Positions 50,946-59,482 of a stretch of 64,000 nt of DNA are shown here, in pieces (positions within the stretch are counted from its first letter, which is position 1; every line of letters begins with the position of its first letter). Made by a program: the position numbers and the translations under genes. The notes under the pieces were generated by a model. It was not told where the DNA came from and did no database searches. It saw only the letters and a list, made by a program, of their open reading frames with translations. Location: the NCBI RefSeq assembly GCF_015350975.1, contig NZ_JADKRX010000005.1, positions 62,001-126,000 on the forward strand, read 5' to 3'. The DNA is from Curtobacterium sp. VKM Ac-1395 (GTDB taxonomy: Bacteria > Actinomycetota > Actinomycetes > Actinomycetales > Microbacteriaceae).

Positions 50946-52205
50946 CTACGCGACCGGGACCAGCCGCGCGACGGCCTCCATGTGGTGCGTGTGCGGGAAC
51001 AGGTCGAAGGCACGGAGGGCCTCGAGGCGGTACCCGAGGTCGGCGAACGTGGCGACGTCGCGGGCCAGCGCGACAGGGTCACAGGCGACGTAGACGACCT
51101 GCGCGGGCTGGAGTGCGGCGATCTGCACGGCCACCTCGCGACCGGCGCCGGAGCGCGGCGGGTCGAGCACGACCGTGCCGGCCCGGTAGCGGTCGAGCTC
51201 ACTGCGCGACGCGGTCTGCACCGTGCGGGCGAGCCACCGGTCGACGCGTCCGGGCTCTGCGCGGGCACCGATCCACTCGGCGAGGTTCTCCTGCGCGTGC
51301 TCGGTCGCCCGCCCGGCGCTCTCGACGCTGGTCAGGCGGGCCTTCGGGCCGACGAGGTCACCGACGGCCGCGGCGAGCAGCCCGACACCGCCGTAGAGGT
51401 CGAGGTGGATGCCGTCGGCGTCCAGGCGGTCGCGGTCGACGAGGTCCTGCACGGCCTCGGTCAGGACGGACGCCGCGGCGCGGTGGACCTGCCAGAAGCC
51501 GGTGTCGTCGACGGTGAAGGTGCGGTGCCCGACGACCTCGGTGACCGCGGTCGGGGCCTGCTCGTCGACGACCAGGCGTGCTCCCTCCGAGCCGCTCGGT
51601 GCGAGGACGTCGAGGACCGACGCGCCCGGCATGGCCCCGCGGGCGAGCGGGGCGCTCTCCTGCACGGTGGCCGTCGCGAGCGGCAGGCCCGTCACCGGCA
51701 CGACCGTGTGCGAGCGGGCGGCGAAGGGACCGGCGGTGCCCTCCTCGTCGACGTGGAGCCGCACACGGGTGCGCCAGCCGAGGCCGTTCGCCGCGTCGTC
51801 GCCGGGTGCGGCCTCGACGACGACGTCCCGGCCGAGCACCTCCGTCAGGTCGACGTGGGCGAACCGCGAGAAGGAGTCGACGAGGACGTCGTGCTTCAGG
51901 GTGCGCTGGTGGGCGAGGGCGATGTGGCCGAACTCGGCGCCACCGGGTCGCTCGGCGGGGTCGCGGTCGAGCGCGGCCTCCGGCCAGACGTGGTCCACCC
52001 GGTGCTCGCTCGGCGTCGTCACGCTGACGGTGTCCGCGCGCCAGAACGACTTCTTCCGGTCCTCGGTCACCCGGGCGACGACGGACTCCCCCGGGATCGC
52101 GTCCGAGACGAACACCACGCGCCCCTCGTGCCGTGCCACCGAGATACCGCCGTGGGCGATCCCGGTGACGTCGAGTTCGAGCAGCGTTCCGACGGATTCA
52201 CCCAT
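50946..52205 (-). CDS. TrmA/RlmD-family RNA (uracil-5-)-methyltransferase
   Basis: 419 residues. An N-terminal TRAM domain (about 1-60: LLELDVTGIAHGGISVARHEGRVVFV) is followed by an insertion domain and a SAM-dependent methyltransferase with LDLYGGVGLLAAAVGDLVG, VVLDPPRSGAGREV and VYVACDPVALARDVA. The last holds the catalytic Cys that attacks uracil C6. The Fe-S cluster cysteines of RlmD are not seen at the N-terminus. It likely makes m5U in rRNA or tRNA. ATG at 52205; the maf start is only 14 bp away on the other strand. Confidence 0.88.
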   Translation of the reverse strand: MGESVGTLLELDVTGIAHGGISVARHEGRVVFVSDAIPGESVVARVTEDRKKSFWRADTVSVTTPSEHRVDHVWPEAALDRDPAERPGGAEFGHIALAHQRTLKHDVLVDSFSRFAHVDLTEVLGRDVVVEAAPGDDAANGLGWRTRVRLHVDEEGTAGPFAARSHTVVPVTGLPLATATVQESAPLARGAMPGASVLDVLAPSGSEGARLVVDEQAPTAVTEVVGHRTFTVDDTGFWQVHRAAASVLTEAVQDLVDRDRLDADGIHLDLYGGVGLLAAAVGDLVGPKARLTSVESAGRATEHAQENLAEWIGARAEPGRVDRWLARTVQTASRSELDRYRAGTVVLDPPRSGAGREVAVQIAALQPAQVVYVACDPVALARDVATFADLGYRLEALRAFDLFPHTHHMEAVARLVPVA

Positions 52206-52219
52206 GGTTCGATGTTCCC

Positions 52220-53071
52220 ATGCGTCTGTACCTCGCGAGTACCTCCCCCGCCCGCCGAGCACTCCTCGCCCAGTCCGGGATCGAGCCGGTGCTCGTCGCG
52301 CCCGGGGTCGACGAGGACGCCGCGGCCGCTGCTGCCCGCGACGCGCTCGGCCGTGACCTCACCGGTCCGGAGCTCGTCGCGCTCCTCGCCGTCGCCAAGG
52401 CCGACGCGGTCGCCGACGCGTCCGTCGCCGGGTCGCCGGTGGACGGCTTCGTCTTCGGTGGAGACTCCGCGTTCGAGGTCGACGGGCACCTGTACGGCAA
52501 GCCACACGACCCGGAGGTGGCCCGGGAGCGCTGGCGGCAGATGCTCGCCGCCGGTGGCGGCACGCTGTGGAGCGGCCACTGCGTCGTCGACCGGCGCCGC
52601 GACGCGACCACCGGACGGACTGGGCCCACGCCGCCGGTTCCGGACCGACGCGCCAGCGGCGGGCCGGCCGTGCCGGTGGGGAGAGGACCGGGGCGGGCCC
52701 ACACCGAGCCTCCAGTCCGTGACGTGGCCGGCTCCACGGCCGCGCTGGCGTCCCCGGCGACCGTCCCGTCCCTGGGACCAGTCGCCCCTGGCGGCTCGGC
52801 CCTCGTCGTGGACGGCGACCACGTGGTCGCCGTGGACAGCGCGGTGCTGACCTTCGCCGACGACGTGTCCCCGGAGGAGATCGACGCGTACGTGGCGACG
52901 GGCGAGCCGCTCGAGGTCGCCGGGGCGTTCACAATCGACGGGCGGGCGGCGGCGTACATCACGCGCATCGACGGCGCGCCCTCGGCCGTGGTCGGGCTGT
53001 CGCTCCCGGTCCTCCGGTCGATGCTGCTGCAGGGGTTCGGGGTCTCCTGGCACGACTTCTGGGCACTGTAG
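52220..53071 (+). CDS. maf: Maf-like nucleotide pyrophosphatase with an in-frame insertion
   Basis: 283 residues, about 60-70 longer than usual. The N-terminal LYLASTSPARRALLAQSGI and FGGDSAFEVDGHLYGKPHDPEVAR, and the C-terminal EEIDAYVATGEPLEVAGAFTIDG and VVGLSLPVLRSML are standard Maf motifs; members hydrolyse non-canonical or methylated NTPs. Between GHCVVDRRR (about residue 126) and ALVVDGDHVVAVDS (about 194) is a Pro/Gly/Arg-rich stretch not expected in the family. It is encoded by a hairpin element at 52615-52720 plus flanking bases. The frame is kept, so the protein may still work, since the insertion falls in a loop. Confidence 0.9.
   Translation: MRLYLASTSPARRALLAQSGIEPVLVAPGVDEDAAAAAARDALGRDLTGPELVALLAVAKADAVADASVAGSPVDGFVFGGDSAFEVDGHLYGKPHDPEVARERWRQMLAAGGGTLWSGHCVVDRRRDATTGRTGPTPPVPDRRASGGPAVPVGRGPGRAHTEPPVRDVAGSTAALASPATVPSLGPVAPGGSALVVDGDHVVAVDSAVLTFADDVSPEEIDAYVATGEPLEVAGAFTIDGRAAAYITRIDGAPSAVVGLSLPVLRSMLLQGFGVSWHDFWAL
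52615..52720 (-). repeat. GGACGGGAGGC-family hairpin element inserted in maf
   Basis: ACGGACTGG (52615-52623) pairs with 52712-52720. On the minus strand the right end reads GGACTGGAGGCTCGGTG and then TGGGCCCGCC, matching 25 of 27 positions of the element at 36042-36068. The left arm also has GGGCCCAC next to the stem. A whole element therefore sits inside coding sequence. Confidence 0.75.
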
Positions 53072-53072
53072 A

Positions 53073-53107
53073 CATCCACCTGCTTTTCCGGTGCTTTGTT
53101 GTGGATG
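53073..53107 (+). terminator. Weak hairpin after maf
   Basis: CATCCAC (53073-53079) pairs with GTGGATG (53101-53107) around a T-rich loop of 21 nt, in the AT-richest gap nearby. Low support. Confidence 0.3.
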
Positions 53108-53136
53108 CCGCTCAATTCCGTCTGCGCCTCCGCGAA

Positions 53137-53142
53137 TACGCT
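53137..53142 (+). promoter_or_regulatory. -10 box TACGCT of pccA, leaderless
   Basis: TACGCT ending 8 nt before the ATG at 53151; no ribosome binding site in between. Confidence 0.5.
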
Positions 53143-53150
53143 GATGTGTC

Positions 53151-54926
53151 ATGCCCCGTATCAGCAAGGTCCTCATCGCGAACCGCGGCGAGATCGCCGT
53201 CCGCATCATCCGTGCGGCCCGCGATGCTGGCACGGCCTCGGTCGCCGTCTACGCCGACCAGGACCGTGACGCGCTCCACGCCCGCCTCGCCGACGAGGCC
53301 TACGCGCTGAACGGCACCACGAGTGCCGACACGTACCTGGTCATCGACAAGATCATGTCCGTCGCCCGACGGTCCGGCGCCGACGCCGTGCACCCGGGCT
53401 ACGGCTTCCTCGCCGAGAACGCCGACTTCGCCCGCGCCGTCCTCGACGCCGGGCTGGTCTGGATCGGGCCGTCCCCCGAGTCCATCGAGCGCCTCGGCGA
53501 CAAGGTCTCCGCGCGCCACGTGGCCGAGAAGGTCGGCGCGCCGCTCGCCCCCGGGACCATCGAGCCCGTGCAGGACGTCTCCGAGGTCGTCGCGTTCGCC
53601 GACGAGGTCGGGCTGCCCGTCGCGATCAAGGCCGCCTTCGGTGGTGGCGGTCGTGGGCTCAAGGTCGTGCGCGAACGTTCCCAGATCGAGGAGCTGTTCG
53701 AGTCGGCCACGCGCGAGGCCATCGCGGCCTTCGGGCGCGGCGAGTGCTTCGTCGAGAAGTACCTCGACAAGCCGCGGCACGTGGAGACCCAGTGCCTGGC
53801 CGACGCGCACGGCAACGTCGTCGTCGTGTCGACCCGCGACTGCTCGCTGCAGCGTCGGCACCAGAAGCTCGTCGAGGAAGCGCCCGCGCCGTACCTGACC
53901 GACGCGCAGCAGACCCTGCTCTACGAGTCGTCCAAGGCGATCCTCCGCGAGGTCGGCTACGTCGGCGCCGGCACCTGCGAGTTCCTCATCGGGGCCGACG
54001 GCACGGTGTCGTTCCTCGAGGTCAACACCCGCCTGCAGGTCGAGCACTGCGTGTCCGAAGAGGTCACCGGCATCGACCTGGTGCGCGAGCAGTTCCGCAT
54101 CGCCGAGGGCGGCGTGCTCGACTACGCCGACCCGACGCCCCGTGGCCACTCGTTCGAGTTCCGCATCAACGGCGAGGACCCGGGCCGCAACTTCTTCCCG
54201 GCGCCCGGCCCCGTGCACGTGTTCAACGCGCCGTCCGGTCCCGGTGTCCGCGTCGACTCGGGCGTCGTGTCCGGCGACGTCGTGTCCGGCTCGTTCGACT
54301 CGATGCTCGCGAAGCTCATCGTCACCGGTGCCACCCGGGCCGAGGCCCTGGAGCGAGCACGTCGGGCACTCGCCGAGTTCGAGGTCGCCGGGCTGCCGAC
54401 CGTGCTGCCCTTCCACCGCGCGGTCGTGTCGGACCCCGCATTCGCGACGGCCGACGACGAACCGTTCAGCATCTACACGCAGTGGATCGAGACCGACTTC
54501 GTCAACGACATCCCGCCGTGGAGCGGCTCCCCCGAGGAGCTGCCGACGCCCGGTGACCGCGACACCGTCGTGGTCGAGGTCCAGGGCAAGCGCATCGAGG
54601 TCACCATGCCCGCGATCGTCGGTGGCACCGCCGCGGCTGGTCGTCGTCCGGCAGGTCCGTCCGCTCCCCCTCGTCGTCGCTCCTCGGCGGTGAAGGGCGG
54701 GCGCGCCGCGTCGGGCTCGTCCGTCACCTCGCCGATGCAGGCCACCGTGGTGAAGCTCGCGGTCGCCGAGGGCGACACCGTGGTGAAGGGCGACCTGCTC
54801 GTCGTGCTCGAGGCGATGAAGATGGAACAGCCCGTGCAGGCCCACAAGGACGGCGTCGTCACGTCGCTCGACGCCCCCGTCGGCCAGACGATCTCGTCCG
54901 GTCACGTCCTGCTCGAGCTCGCGTAG
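53151..54926 (+). CDS. pccA: Acyl-CoA carboxylase alpha subunit (biotin carboxylase plus BCCP)
   Basis: 591 residues, like AccA3 of mycobacteria. Biotin carboxylase domain 1 to about 450: [30 protein letters not shown], the ATP-grasp [11 protein letters not shown], the HRQ-like [13 protein letters not shown] and [16 protein letters not shown] Pro/Arg/Ser linker about 490-520 leads to the BCCP domain with [18 protein letters not shown]; the Lys of AMKM is biotinylated by BirA. It provides carboxybiotin to the beta subunit encoded at 45361. Probably leaderless, as are birA and the beta subunit gene. Confidence 0.95.
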   Translation: MPRISKVLIANRGEIAVRIIRAARDAGTASVAVYADQDRDALHARLADEAYALNGTTSADTYLVIDKIMSVARRSGADAVHPGYGFLAENADFARAVLDAGLVWIGPSPESIERLGDKVSARHVAEKVGAPLAPGTIEPVQDVSEVVAFADEVGLPVAIKAAFGGGGRGLKVVRERSQIEELFESATREAIAAFGRGECFVEKYLDKPRHVETQCLADAHGNVVVVSTRDCSLQRRHQKLVEEAPAPYLTDAQQTLLYESSKAILREVGYVGAGTCEFLIGADGTVSFLEVNTRLQVEHCVSEEVTGIDLVREQFRIAEGGVLDYADPTPRGHSFEFRINGEDPGRNFFPAPGPVHVFNAPSGPGVRVDSGVVSGDVVSGSFDSMLAKLIVTGATRAEALERARRALAEFEVAGLPTVLPFHRAVVSDPAFATADDEPFSIYTQWIETDFVNDIPPWSGSPEELPTPGDRDTVVVEVQGKRIEVTMPAIVGGTAAAGRRPAGPSAPPRRRSSAVKGGRAASGSSVTSPMQATVVKLAVAEGDTVVKGDLLVVLEAMKMEQPVQAHKDGVVTSLDAPVGQTISSGHVLLELA

Positions 54927-54970
54927 CCCGGCGCTGGCGGCACGTCGGCGCCGCGGTTGCCCGGAGGATC

Positions 54971-55042
54971 CGCACAACACCGGTGTTCTGCATCCGCGCC
55001 GCGTTCATCCGCGGCTCGATTGCAAGACACCGGTGTCCTGCG
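54971..55042 (-). repeat. Paired-decamer palindromic element, copy 1
   Basis: ACACCGGTGT at 54977-54986 and 55027-55036, 50 bp apart. The minus strand of the 40-bp interval has CGAGCCGCG at positions 9-17 and GCGGCGCG at 25-32, identical to copies 2 and 3. It lies 44 nt after pccA and overlaps the 3' end of the DUF559 gene, whose stop codon is inside the interval. Confidence 0.85.
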
Positions 55043-55979
55043 TTCGGTTGGCTCGAGGGACCCCCGCTGCGTCGAGGCGCTGAGGGGCGGATCCGCCGTC
55101 GTCGACGTCGCGCCAGGTCAGGCGGACGACGGTCCTGACGCCGGGGACCGCCCGCAGCCGGTCCTCCCGGAGCTTCTCGTCGACGACGACCTGTTCCGGC
55201 GAACGCCCGCCGCGCAACGCCCGGTCGCGGTACTTCGCCAGCCCGTCGAACTCGACCACGACTCCGACCTCCGGGAACCAGAAGTCGACGCGGGCGACGA
55301 ACCCGCCCTCGTCGTGGAACTCCTGCTGGAGCACCGGCTGTGGGAACCCGTCCTGCGCCATCCGGACGCGGGCCACGGACTCCCCCGGCGAACCGCTCGC
55401 GGCGTCGGCGAACTCGATGGCGAGGCGAGCGCGTGTGACAGCGCGGGGGCGAGGCGTCCGTGCGCGGAGTTCCGCGATCAGGACGTCCCGCTCGATCCCA
55501 CGAGCCAGCACCGCGTCGAGCACGACGACGGCTGTCCGGAACGGCGCCCGGAGCGCAATGTCCACTGCGGTGACGGCGAGTGAGGTCACGGCATGACCGG
55601 CGATCACCACGGGGTCCAAGCGTCGTCCGGCAGCCCCGACCTTCTGCACGTGTGCCCTCCGGTGCCCGGTCCCGAGGTGCGGGTCGGAGACCACCACCAC
55701 CTCGGGCAGCGATCCCACCCATGGCAGTCCGTGCAGGACGACGGCGGATTCGTGGGAGACGATCACGTGTGGCGCGACGCCGGGCAGCACTGCGTCGATC
55801 CGCGCTCGGTGGACTTCGTGGTCCGACGCCGACTCCGCTGCTTCGGCGAGCACGTACCGACCGGCGGTGAGTCGACGCAGCGCACCGCGTCGGGCTGCAG
55901 CGGAGAGCCGGCGGCGAGCGGAGGGGTCGGGGTCCGTCGAGGCGATGCTGAACACGGTGAGGTGCGTCATGCCGCTCAC
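55005..55979 (-). CDS. AbiEi/DUF559-type protein (winged helix plus endonuclease-like fold)
   Basis: 324 residues. Residues about 20-50 (LSAAARRGALRRLTAGRYVLAE) match the winged-helix start of AbiEi-type antitoxins; HVIVSHESAVVLHGLPWVG follows as in that family. The C-terminal 110 residues (RVDFWFPEVGVVVEFDGLAKYRD) resemble DUF559, a Vsr-like restriction-endonuclease fold with an Asp and a Glu in the expected places. No AbiEii toxin gene is adjacent. Its last dozen codons (RTQDTGVLQ...) are read from the palindromic element, and a second copy in inverted orientation lies upstream at 56079-56156. GTG at 55979 follows GGAAC; ATG at 55970 is possible. Biochemical role unknown. Confidence 0.7.
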   Translation of the reverse strand: MSGMTHLTVFSIASTDPDPSARRRLSAAARRGALRRLTAGRYVLAEAAESASDHEVHRARIDAVLPGVAPHVIVSHESAVVLHGLPWVGSLPEVVVVSDPHLGTGHRRAHVQKVGAAGRRLDPVVIAGHAVTSLAVTAVDIALRAPFRTAVVVLDAVLARGIERDVLIAELRARTPRPRAVTRARLAIEFADAASGSPGESVARVRMAQDGFPQPVLQQEFHDEGGFVARVDFWFPEVGVVVEFDGLAKYRDRALRGGRSPEQVVVDEKLREDRLRAVPGVRTVVRLTWRDVDDGGSAPQRLDAAGVPRANRTQDTGVLQSSRG

Positions 55980-56230
55980 GATGTCGTTCCGTCGCTCCGG
56001 TCCGTCGAGCGACCCGGGTCAACTGGGGAGGAGCGGCCCGTGATCCCCGTTGTGGAGGACTACGCCACGCGCCGCCGGCCTCGCAAGACACCGGTGTTCG
56101 GCAGCCGAGCCGCGAACAACTGCGGCGCGACTGCTGAACACCGGTGTTTTGCGAGGCAGAACCGTGGCGCGCAGAACAGCGGCGGGCGGCGGGCGGGGCG
56201 GGCGTACTCCCGAGGCGGCGGCGCCGACCG
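55980..56230. other. 251-bp intergenic region
   Basis: Between the minus-strand pgm/pmm-like gene and the DUF559 gene. It contains element copy 2 at 56079-56156; otherwise I see nothing recognisable. Confidence 0.6.
56079..56156 (+). repeat. Paired-decamer palindromic element, copy 2
   Basis: ACACCGGTGT at 56088-56097 and 56138-56147, 50 bp apart, with outer arms CCTCGCAA and TTGCGAGG (56079-56086, 56149-56156). The interval carries CGAGCCGCG and GCGGCGCG at the same positions as the other copies, here on the plus strand. It lies 75 nt beyond the stop of the minus-strand phosphomutase gene. Confidence 0.9.
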
Positions 56231-57913
56231 CTACGAGACGCGGGGGCGGATCGCCTCGGCGAGGGCGTCGACGAGGGACTGGGCCTCGGCGGAGGTCGCA
56301 GCGACGGTGTCGATGTAGACCTTCACCTTGGGCTCGGTCCCGCTCGGGCGGACGATCACCCGTGCGTCGCCGCTGAGGTCGTAGCGCAGGATGTCCGACG
56401 GCGGGAAGCCCTGCACGCCGGCGGCGTAGTCCGTCGTCGCGAGGACGTCGAGCGGCCCGAGGGTGGTCGGCGGCGAGGACCGCAGCGCAGCCATGACCTC
56501 CCCGATGCGCGACAGGTCGTCCACGCGGGTGGCGACCTGCCCGGATGCGAAGGCCCCGAACTGGGCCGCGAAGGCATCGAGCTGGTCGGCGATGGTCGAC
56601 CCGGACGCCGCGAGCTCCGTCGCGAGGTCGAGCAGCGACAGCGCCGCCGAGATGCCGTCCTTGTCGCGCACGACCTGCGGGTCCACGAGGTAGCCGAGCG
56701 CCTCTTCGTACCCGAACAGCAGGTCAGGCACGCGGGAGACCCACTTGAAGCCGGTCAGGGTGTCCCGGTGCTGCAGACCGTAGCGTGCGGCGACCCGTGC
56801 CAGCGCGGGCGACGACACGATCGACGCCGACAGGGTGCCGGTCTGACCGGCCTCGGCCGCACGTGCGGCAGCCCGCCAGCCGAGGAGCCACCCGACCTCG
56901 TTGCCGGAGAGCCGGCGGTAGGAGTCGCCGGACGGGATCGCCAGCGCCAGGCGGTCGGCGTCGGGGTCGTTCGCGATGACGAGGTCCGCGCCGACGGCGA
57001 CACCGCGGGCGATCGCCAGGTCCATGGCGCCCGGCTCTTCGGGGTTCGGGAACGCCACCGTGGGGAACGCGCCGTCCGGGTCGATCTGTTCGGGGACGAC
57101 CGCGGGCTCGGCGAACCCGGCGGCGGCGAACACGGCCTTCGCGGTCTGCCACCCGACGCCGTGCATGGCCGTGTAGACCACGGAGGGCTGCTCGGCGGCC
57201 GGGAGCGCCGGCGCGCCGACGGTCGCGGCCGTGGCGGCCACGTAGGCGTCGACCAGCGCGTCGTCGGCGACGGTGTGGTCGGTCTCGCGGGGCAGGTCAC
57301 TGATCGAGCCCGCTGCGACGGCGTCGATCGCCGCGGCGATCTCGGCGTCGACCGGCGGGACGATCTGGGAGCCGGCGTCGTCGCCGCCCAGGTACACCTT
57401 GTAGCCGTTGTCCCGCGGCGGGTTGTGGCTCGCTGTGACCATGACCCCGGCGCCCACGTCGAGGTGCCGCACCGCGAACGCCAGCACGGGGGTCGGCAGG
57501 GCGGTGGGCAGCAGGGTGACGTCGAGCCCGAGGCCGCGCATGACCTCGGCCGAGTCACGGGCGAAGACGTCCGAGTTCACGCGGCCGTCGTAGCCGATGA
57601 CGACGCTGCGCTGCCGACCGGTGTCGACGAGGAACCGGGCGAGCCCCGCTGCCGCCTGCGTGACGACCACACGGTTCATCCGCAGCGGACCCCACCCGAG
57701 TTCGGCGCGGAGCCCGGCGGTGCCGAACTGCAGGCGTCCGGCGAAGCGTTCCTTGAGCTGCGCGAGTGCCGCGGCGTCTCCGCTGGCAGCGGCCGTGACG
57801 ACGGCGTCGAGCTCGGCGCGGGTCTCCGGGTCCCGGTCCTGCGCCAGCCAGGCACGCGCGACGTCGAGCGTGCCGGCGCTGCCCGAGGCGTCCACACCCG
57901 TGGACGGGCTCAC
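56231..57913 (-). CDS. Phospho-sugar mutase (phosphomannomutase/phosphopentomutase-like)
   Basis: 560 residues, alpha-D-phosphohexomutase superfamily, PGM2/PMM subgroup with the longer N-terminus. LQFGTAGLRAELGWGPLRMN, the phospho-Ser loop VMVTASHNPPRDNGYKV, the Mg-binding ANDPDADRLALAI, GFKWVSRVPDLLFGYEEALGY and RPSGTEPKVKVYI are in order. In this nucleoside operon it most likely turns ribose- or deoxyribose-1-phosphate into the 5-phosphate, as human PGM2 does; mannose or glucose phosphate are alternatives. GTG at 57913 overlaps the PNP stop (GTGA). Confidence 0.88.
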   Translation of the reverse strand: MSPSTGVDASGSAGTLDVARAWLAQDRDPETRAELDAVVTAAASGDAAALAQLKERFAGRLQFGTAGLRAELGWGPLRMNRVVVTQAAAGLARFLVDTGRQRSVVIGYDGRVNSDVFARDSAEVMRGLGLDVTLLPTALPTPVLAFAVRHLDVGAGVMVTASHNPPRDNGYKVYLGGDDAGSQIVPPVDAEIAAAIDAVAAGSISDLPRETDHTVADDALVDAYVAATAATVGAPALPAAEQPSVVYTAMHGVGWQTAKAVFAAAGFAEPAVVPEQIDPDGAFPTVAFPNPEEPGAMDLAIARGVAVGADLVIANDPDADRLALAIPSGDSYRRLSGNEVGWLLGWRAAARAAEAGQTGTLSASIVSSPALARVAARYGLQHRDTLTGFKWVSRVPDLLFGYEEALGYLVDPQVVRDKDGISAALSLLDLATELAASGSTIADQLDAFAAQFGAFASGQVATRVDDLSRIGEVMAALRSSPPTTLGPLDVLATTDYAAGVQGFPPSDILRYDLSGDARVIVRPSGTEPKVKVYIDTVAATSAEAQSLVDALAEAIRPRVS

Positions 57914-58737
57914 AGTGCCGCCACCACCCGGGCGAGCAGGTCCGCGATCACGGGCTCGGCGATGCGCCCGGCCTCGAGCACCTCGGCGTGGGACAGCGGC
58001 GTCGTCTGGATGCCGGCGGCGAGGTTCGTGATGAGGGAGAACCCGAGGACCTCCATGCCGGTCTGCCGGGCCGCGATGGCCTCGAGCGCGGTGGACATGC
58101 CGACGATGTGCCCGCCGATCGCCTTGGCCATCTGGACCTCGGCCGGGGTCTCGTAGTGCGGGCCGCGGAACTGGGTGTAGACGCCCTCGTCGAGGGACGG
58201 GTCCACCTGCTTGGCGACCGCCCGCAGCCGTGCCGAGTACAGGTCGGTGAGGTCGATGAACGTGGCGCCTTCGAGCGGGCTGTCCGCCGTCAGGTTGATG
58301 TGGTCGCTGATGAGCACGGGCGTGCCGGGAGTCCAGGTCTCCTTGATGCCGCCGGCGCCGTTCGTGAGCACCATCGTCGTGGCACCGGTCGCCGCCGCGG
58401 TGCGCACGCTGTGCACGACCCGACGCACGCCGTGGCCTTCGTAGTAGTGGGTCCGCGCGCCGATCACGAGGGCGTGCCGGCCGTCCGCGAGGCGGATCGA
58501 GCGCACCGTCCCCGAGTGCCCGGGGACCGCGGACGCACTGAACCCGGGGACGTCCGACGCGGGGATCTCGGAGACGGTCTCGCCGATGAGGTCGGCGGCC
58601 TTGCCCCACCCGGACCCGAGCGTCAGGGCGATGTCGTGGCGGTCGATGCCGGACTGCTCGGCGATCACCGCCGCAGCGTCACGGGCGACGTCGAACGGGT
58701 CGACGGAGGGGTCGTTGAGCGGGTTCGTGCTGGCCAT
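57910..58737 (-). CDS. punA: Purine-nucleoside phosphorylase
   Basis: 275 residues, trimeric class II PNP. LGSGWGKAADLIG, GHSGTVRSIRL, ARTHYYEGHG, TNGAGGIKETWTPGTPVLISDHINL and GPHYETPAEVQMAKAIGGHIVGMST are the classical motifs. It phosphorolyses (deoxy)guanosine and inosine to base plus sugar-1-phosphate, which the next enzyme can isomerise. The ATG lies 6 nt after a TAGCAT box with no ribosome binding site, so this operon part seems leaderless. Confidence 0.95.
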   Translation of the reverse strand: MASTNPLNDPSVDPFDVARDAAAVIAEQSGIDRHDIALTLGSGWGKAADLIGETVSEIPASDVPGFSASAVPGHSGTVRSIRLADGRHALVIGARTHYYEGHGVRRVVHSVRTAAATGATTMVLTNGAGGIKETWTPGTPVLISDHINLTADSPLEGATFIDLTDLYSARLRAVAKQVDPSLDEGVYTQFRGPHYETPAEVQMAKAIGGHIVGMSTALEAIAARQTGMEVLGFSLITNLAAGIQTTPLSHAEVLEAGRIAEPVIADLLARVVAAL

Positions 58738-58743
58738 GGGGCA

Positions 58744-58749
58744 ATGCTA
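58744..58749 (-). promoter_or_regulatory. -10 box TAGCAT of punA, leaderless
   Basis: Minus-strand TAGCAT ending 6 nt before the ATG of punA. It overlaps the 3' end of the PTS IIB gene. Confidence 0.5.
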
Positions 58750-59034
58750 CGGGGCCGGTGACTCCCCCAGGGACCTCTCCACGGCCGCCGTGATCTCGCT
58801 CTGGTCGAAGTGGTTCCGGATGACGATGACCTCGGCGTAGGTCGTCCCGATGGCCTCGACGAACTCCTGCGACGTGAGGATCACGTTGGCGTCGTCGGAG
58901 ACCTCGCGGACGGACGCGACGTCGGCGGCGACGACCTCGGCCGACAGCCCGAGCGTCGCCAGCGCCTTCTCGGCGTTCACCTTGAGGATGGCGCTGGAGC
59001 CGATCCCCGCGCCGCAGATGGTCACGATCTTCAC
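58747..59034 (-). CDS. PTS sugar transporter subunit IIB (ascorbate/galactitol type)
   Basis: 95 residues. MKIVTICGAGIGSSAILKVNAEKAL holds the phosphocysteine loop (CGAGIGSS) of the lactose/cellobiose-fold IIB proteins of the SgaB/UlaB group. The rest (VLTSQEFVEAI, VIVIRNHFDQ) completes the usual length. Overlaps the IIA gene by ATGA. No IIC gene lies in the window, and the gene is surrounded by nucleoside enzymes. Confidence 0.9.
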   Translation of the reverse strand: MKIVTICGAGIGSSAILKVNAEKALATLGLSAEVVAADVASVREVSDDANVILTSQEFVEAIGTTYAEVIVIRNHFDQSEITAAVERSLGESPAP

Positions 59035-59477
59035 GCCGACACTCCCATGATCTCCCGGACCTCGTCCGGCGTCCTCGCCGCGGCCAGACGCGAGGTCACC
59101 GTGGCGTCGTTGAACAGGTTCGCGATCGCACCGATCGACTCGAGGTGCGTCCCCACGCCCGCCACCGCGAGCCCGAGGACGACGTCGACGGGGTCGTTGT
59201 GCGGGTGGCCGAACGCCACGGGCTGCGCGAGCGTCACCACGGACAGCCCGTCCCGGAGGACCGAGTCCCCCGGACGGGCGTGCGCGAACGCCAGGCCCGG
59301 CGAGATGACGATGTACGGGCCGTGCTCCTCGACCATCGCGACCATGGCGTCCGTGTAGGCGTCGGTCGTGGCGCCGGACCGCACGAGGGCGCCGCCGGCC
59401 AACCGGAGCGCGTCACGCCACGACGGCGCGGACGCCCCGAGCACGACGGCGTCGTCGGACAGCGGCGGCAGGCCCAT
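59031..59477 (-). CDS. PTS sugar transporter subunit IIA (fructose/mannitol fold)
   Basis: 148 residues. VISPGLAFAHARPGDSVL contains the phospho-accepting His of the PTS_EIIA_2 fold; VAFGHPHNDPVDVVLGLA carries the second conserved His. It would take phosphate from HPr and pass it to the IIB encoded next. ATG at 59477 lies 5 nt after the adenosine deaminase stop codon, so they are co-transcribed. Without a IIC it may need one elsewhere or act in regulation. Confidence 0.9.
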   Translation of the reverse strand: MGLPPLSDDAVVLGASAPSWRDALRLAGGALVRSGATTDAYTDAMVAMVEEHGPYIVISPGLAFAHARPGDSVLRDGLSVVTLAQPVAFGHPHNDPVDVVLGLAVAGVGTHLESIGAIANLFNDATVTSRLAAARTPDEVREIMGVSA

Positions 59478-59482
59478 CGCGA

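Noticed and set aside
53073-53107. TTGTGGATG and CATCCAC near maf as possible DnaA boxes
   Set aside because: Two imperfect half matches without a cluster or AT-rich unwinding region, and no dnaA or dnaN nearby; more likely a weak hairpin.
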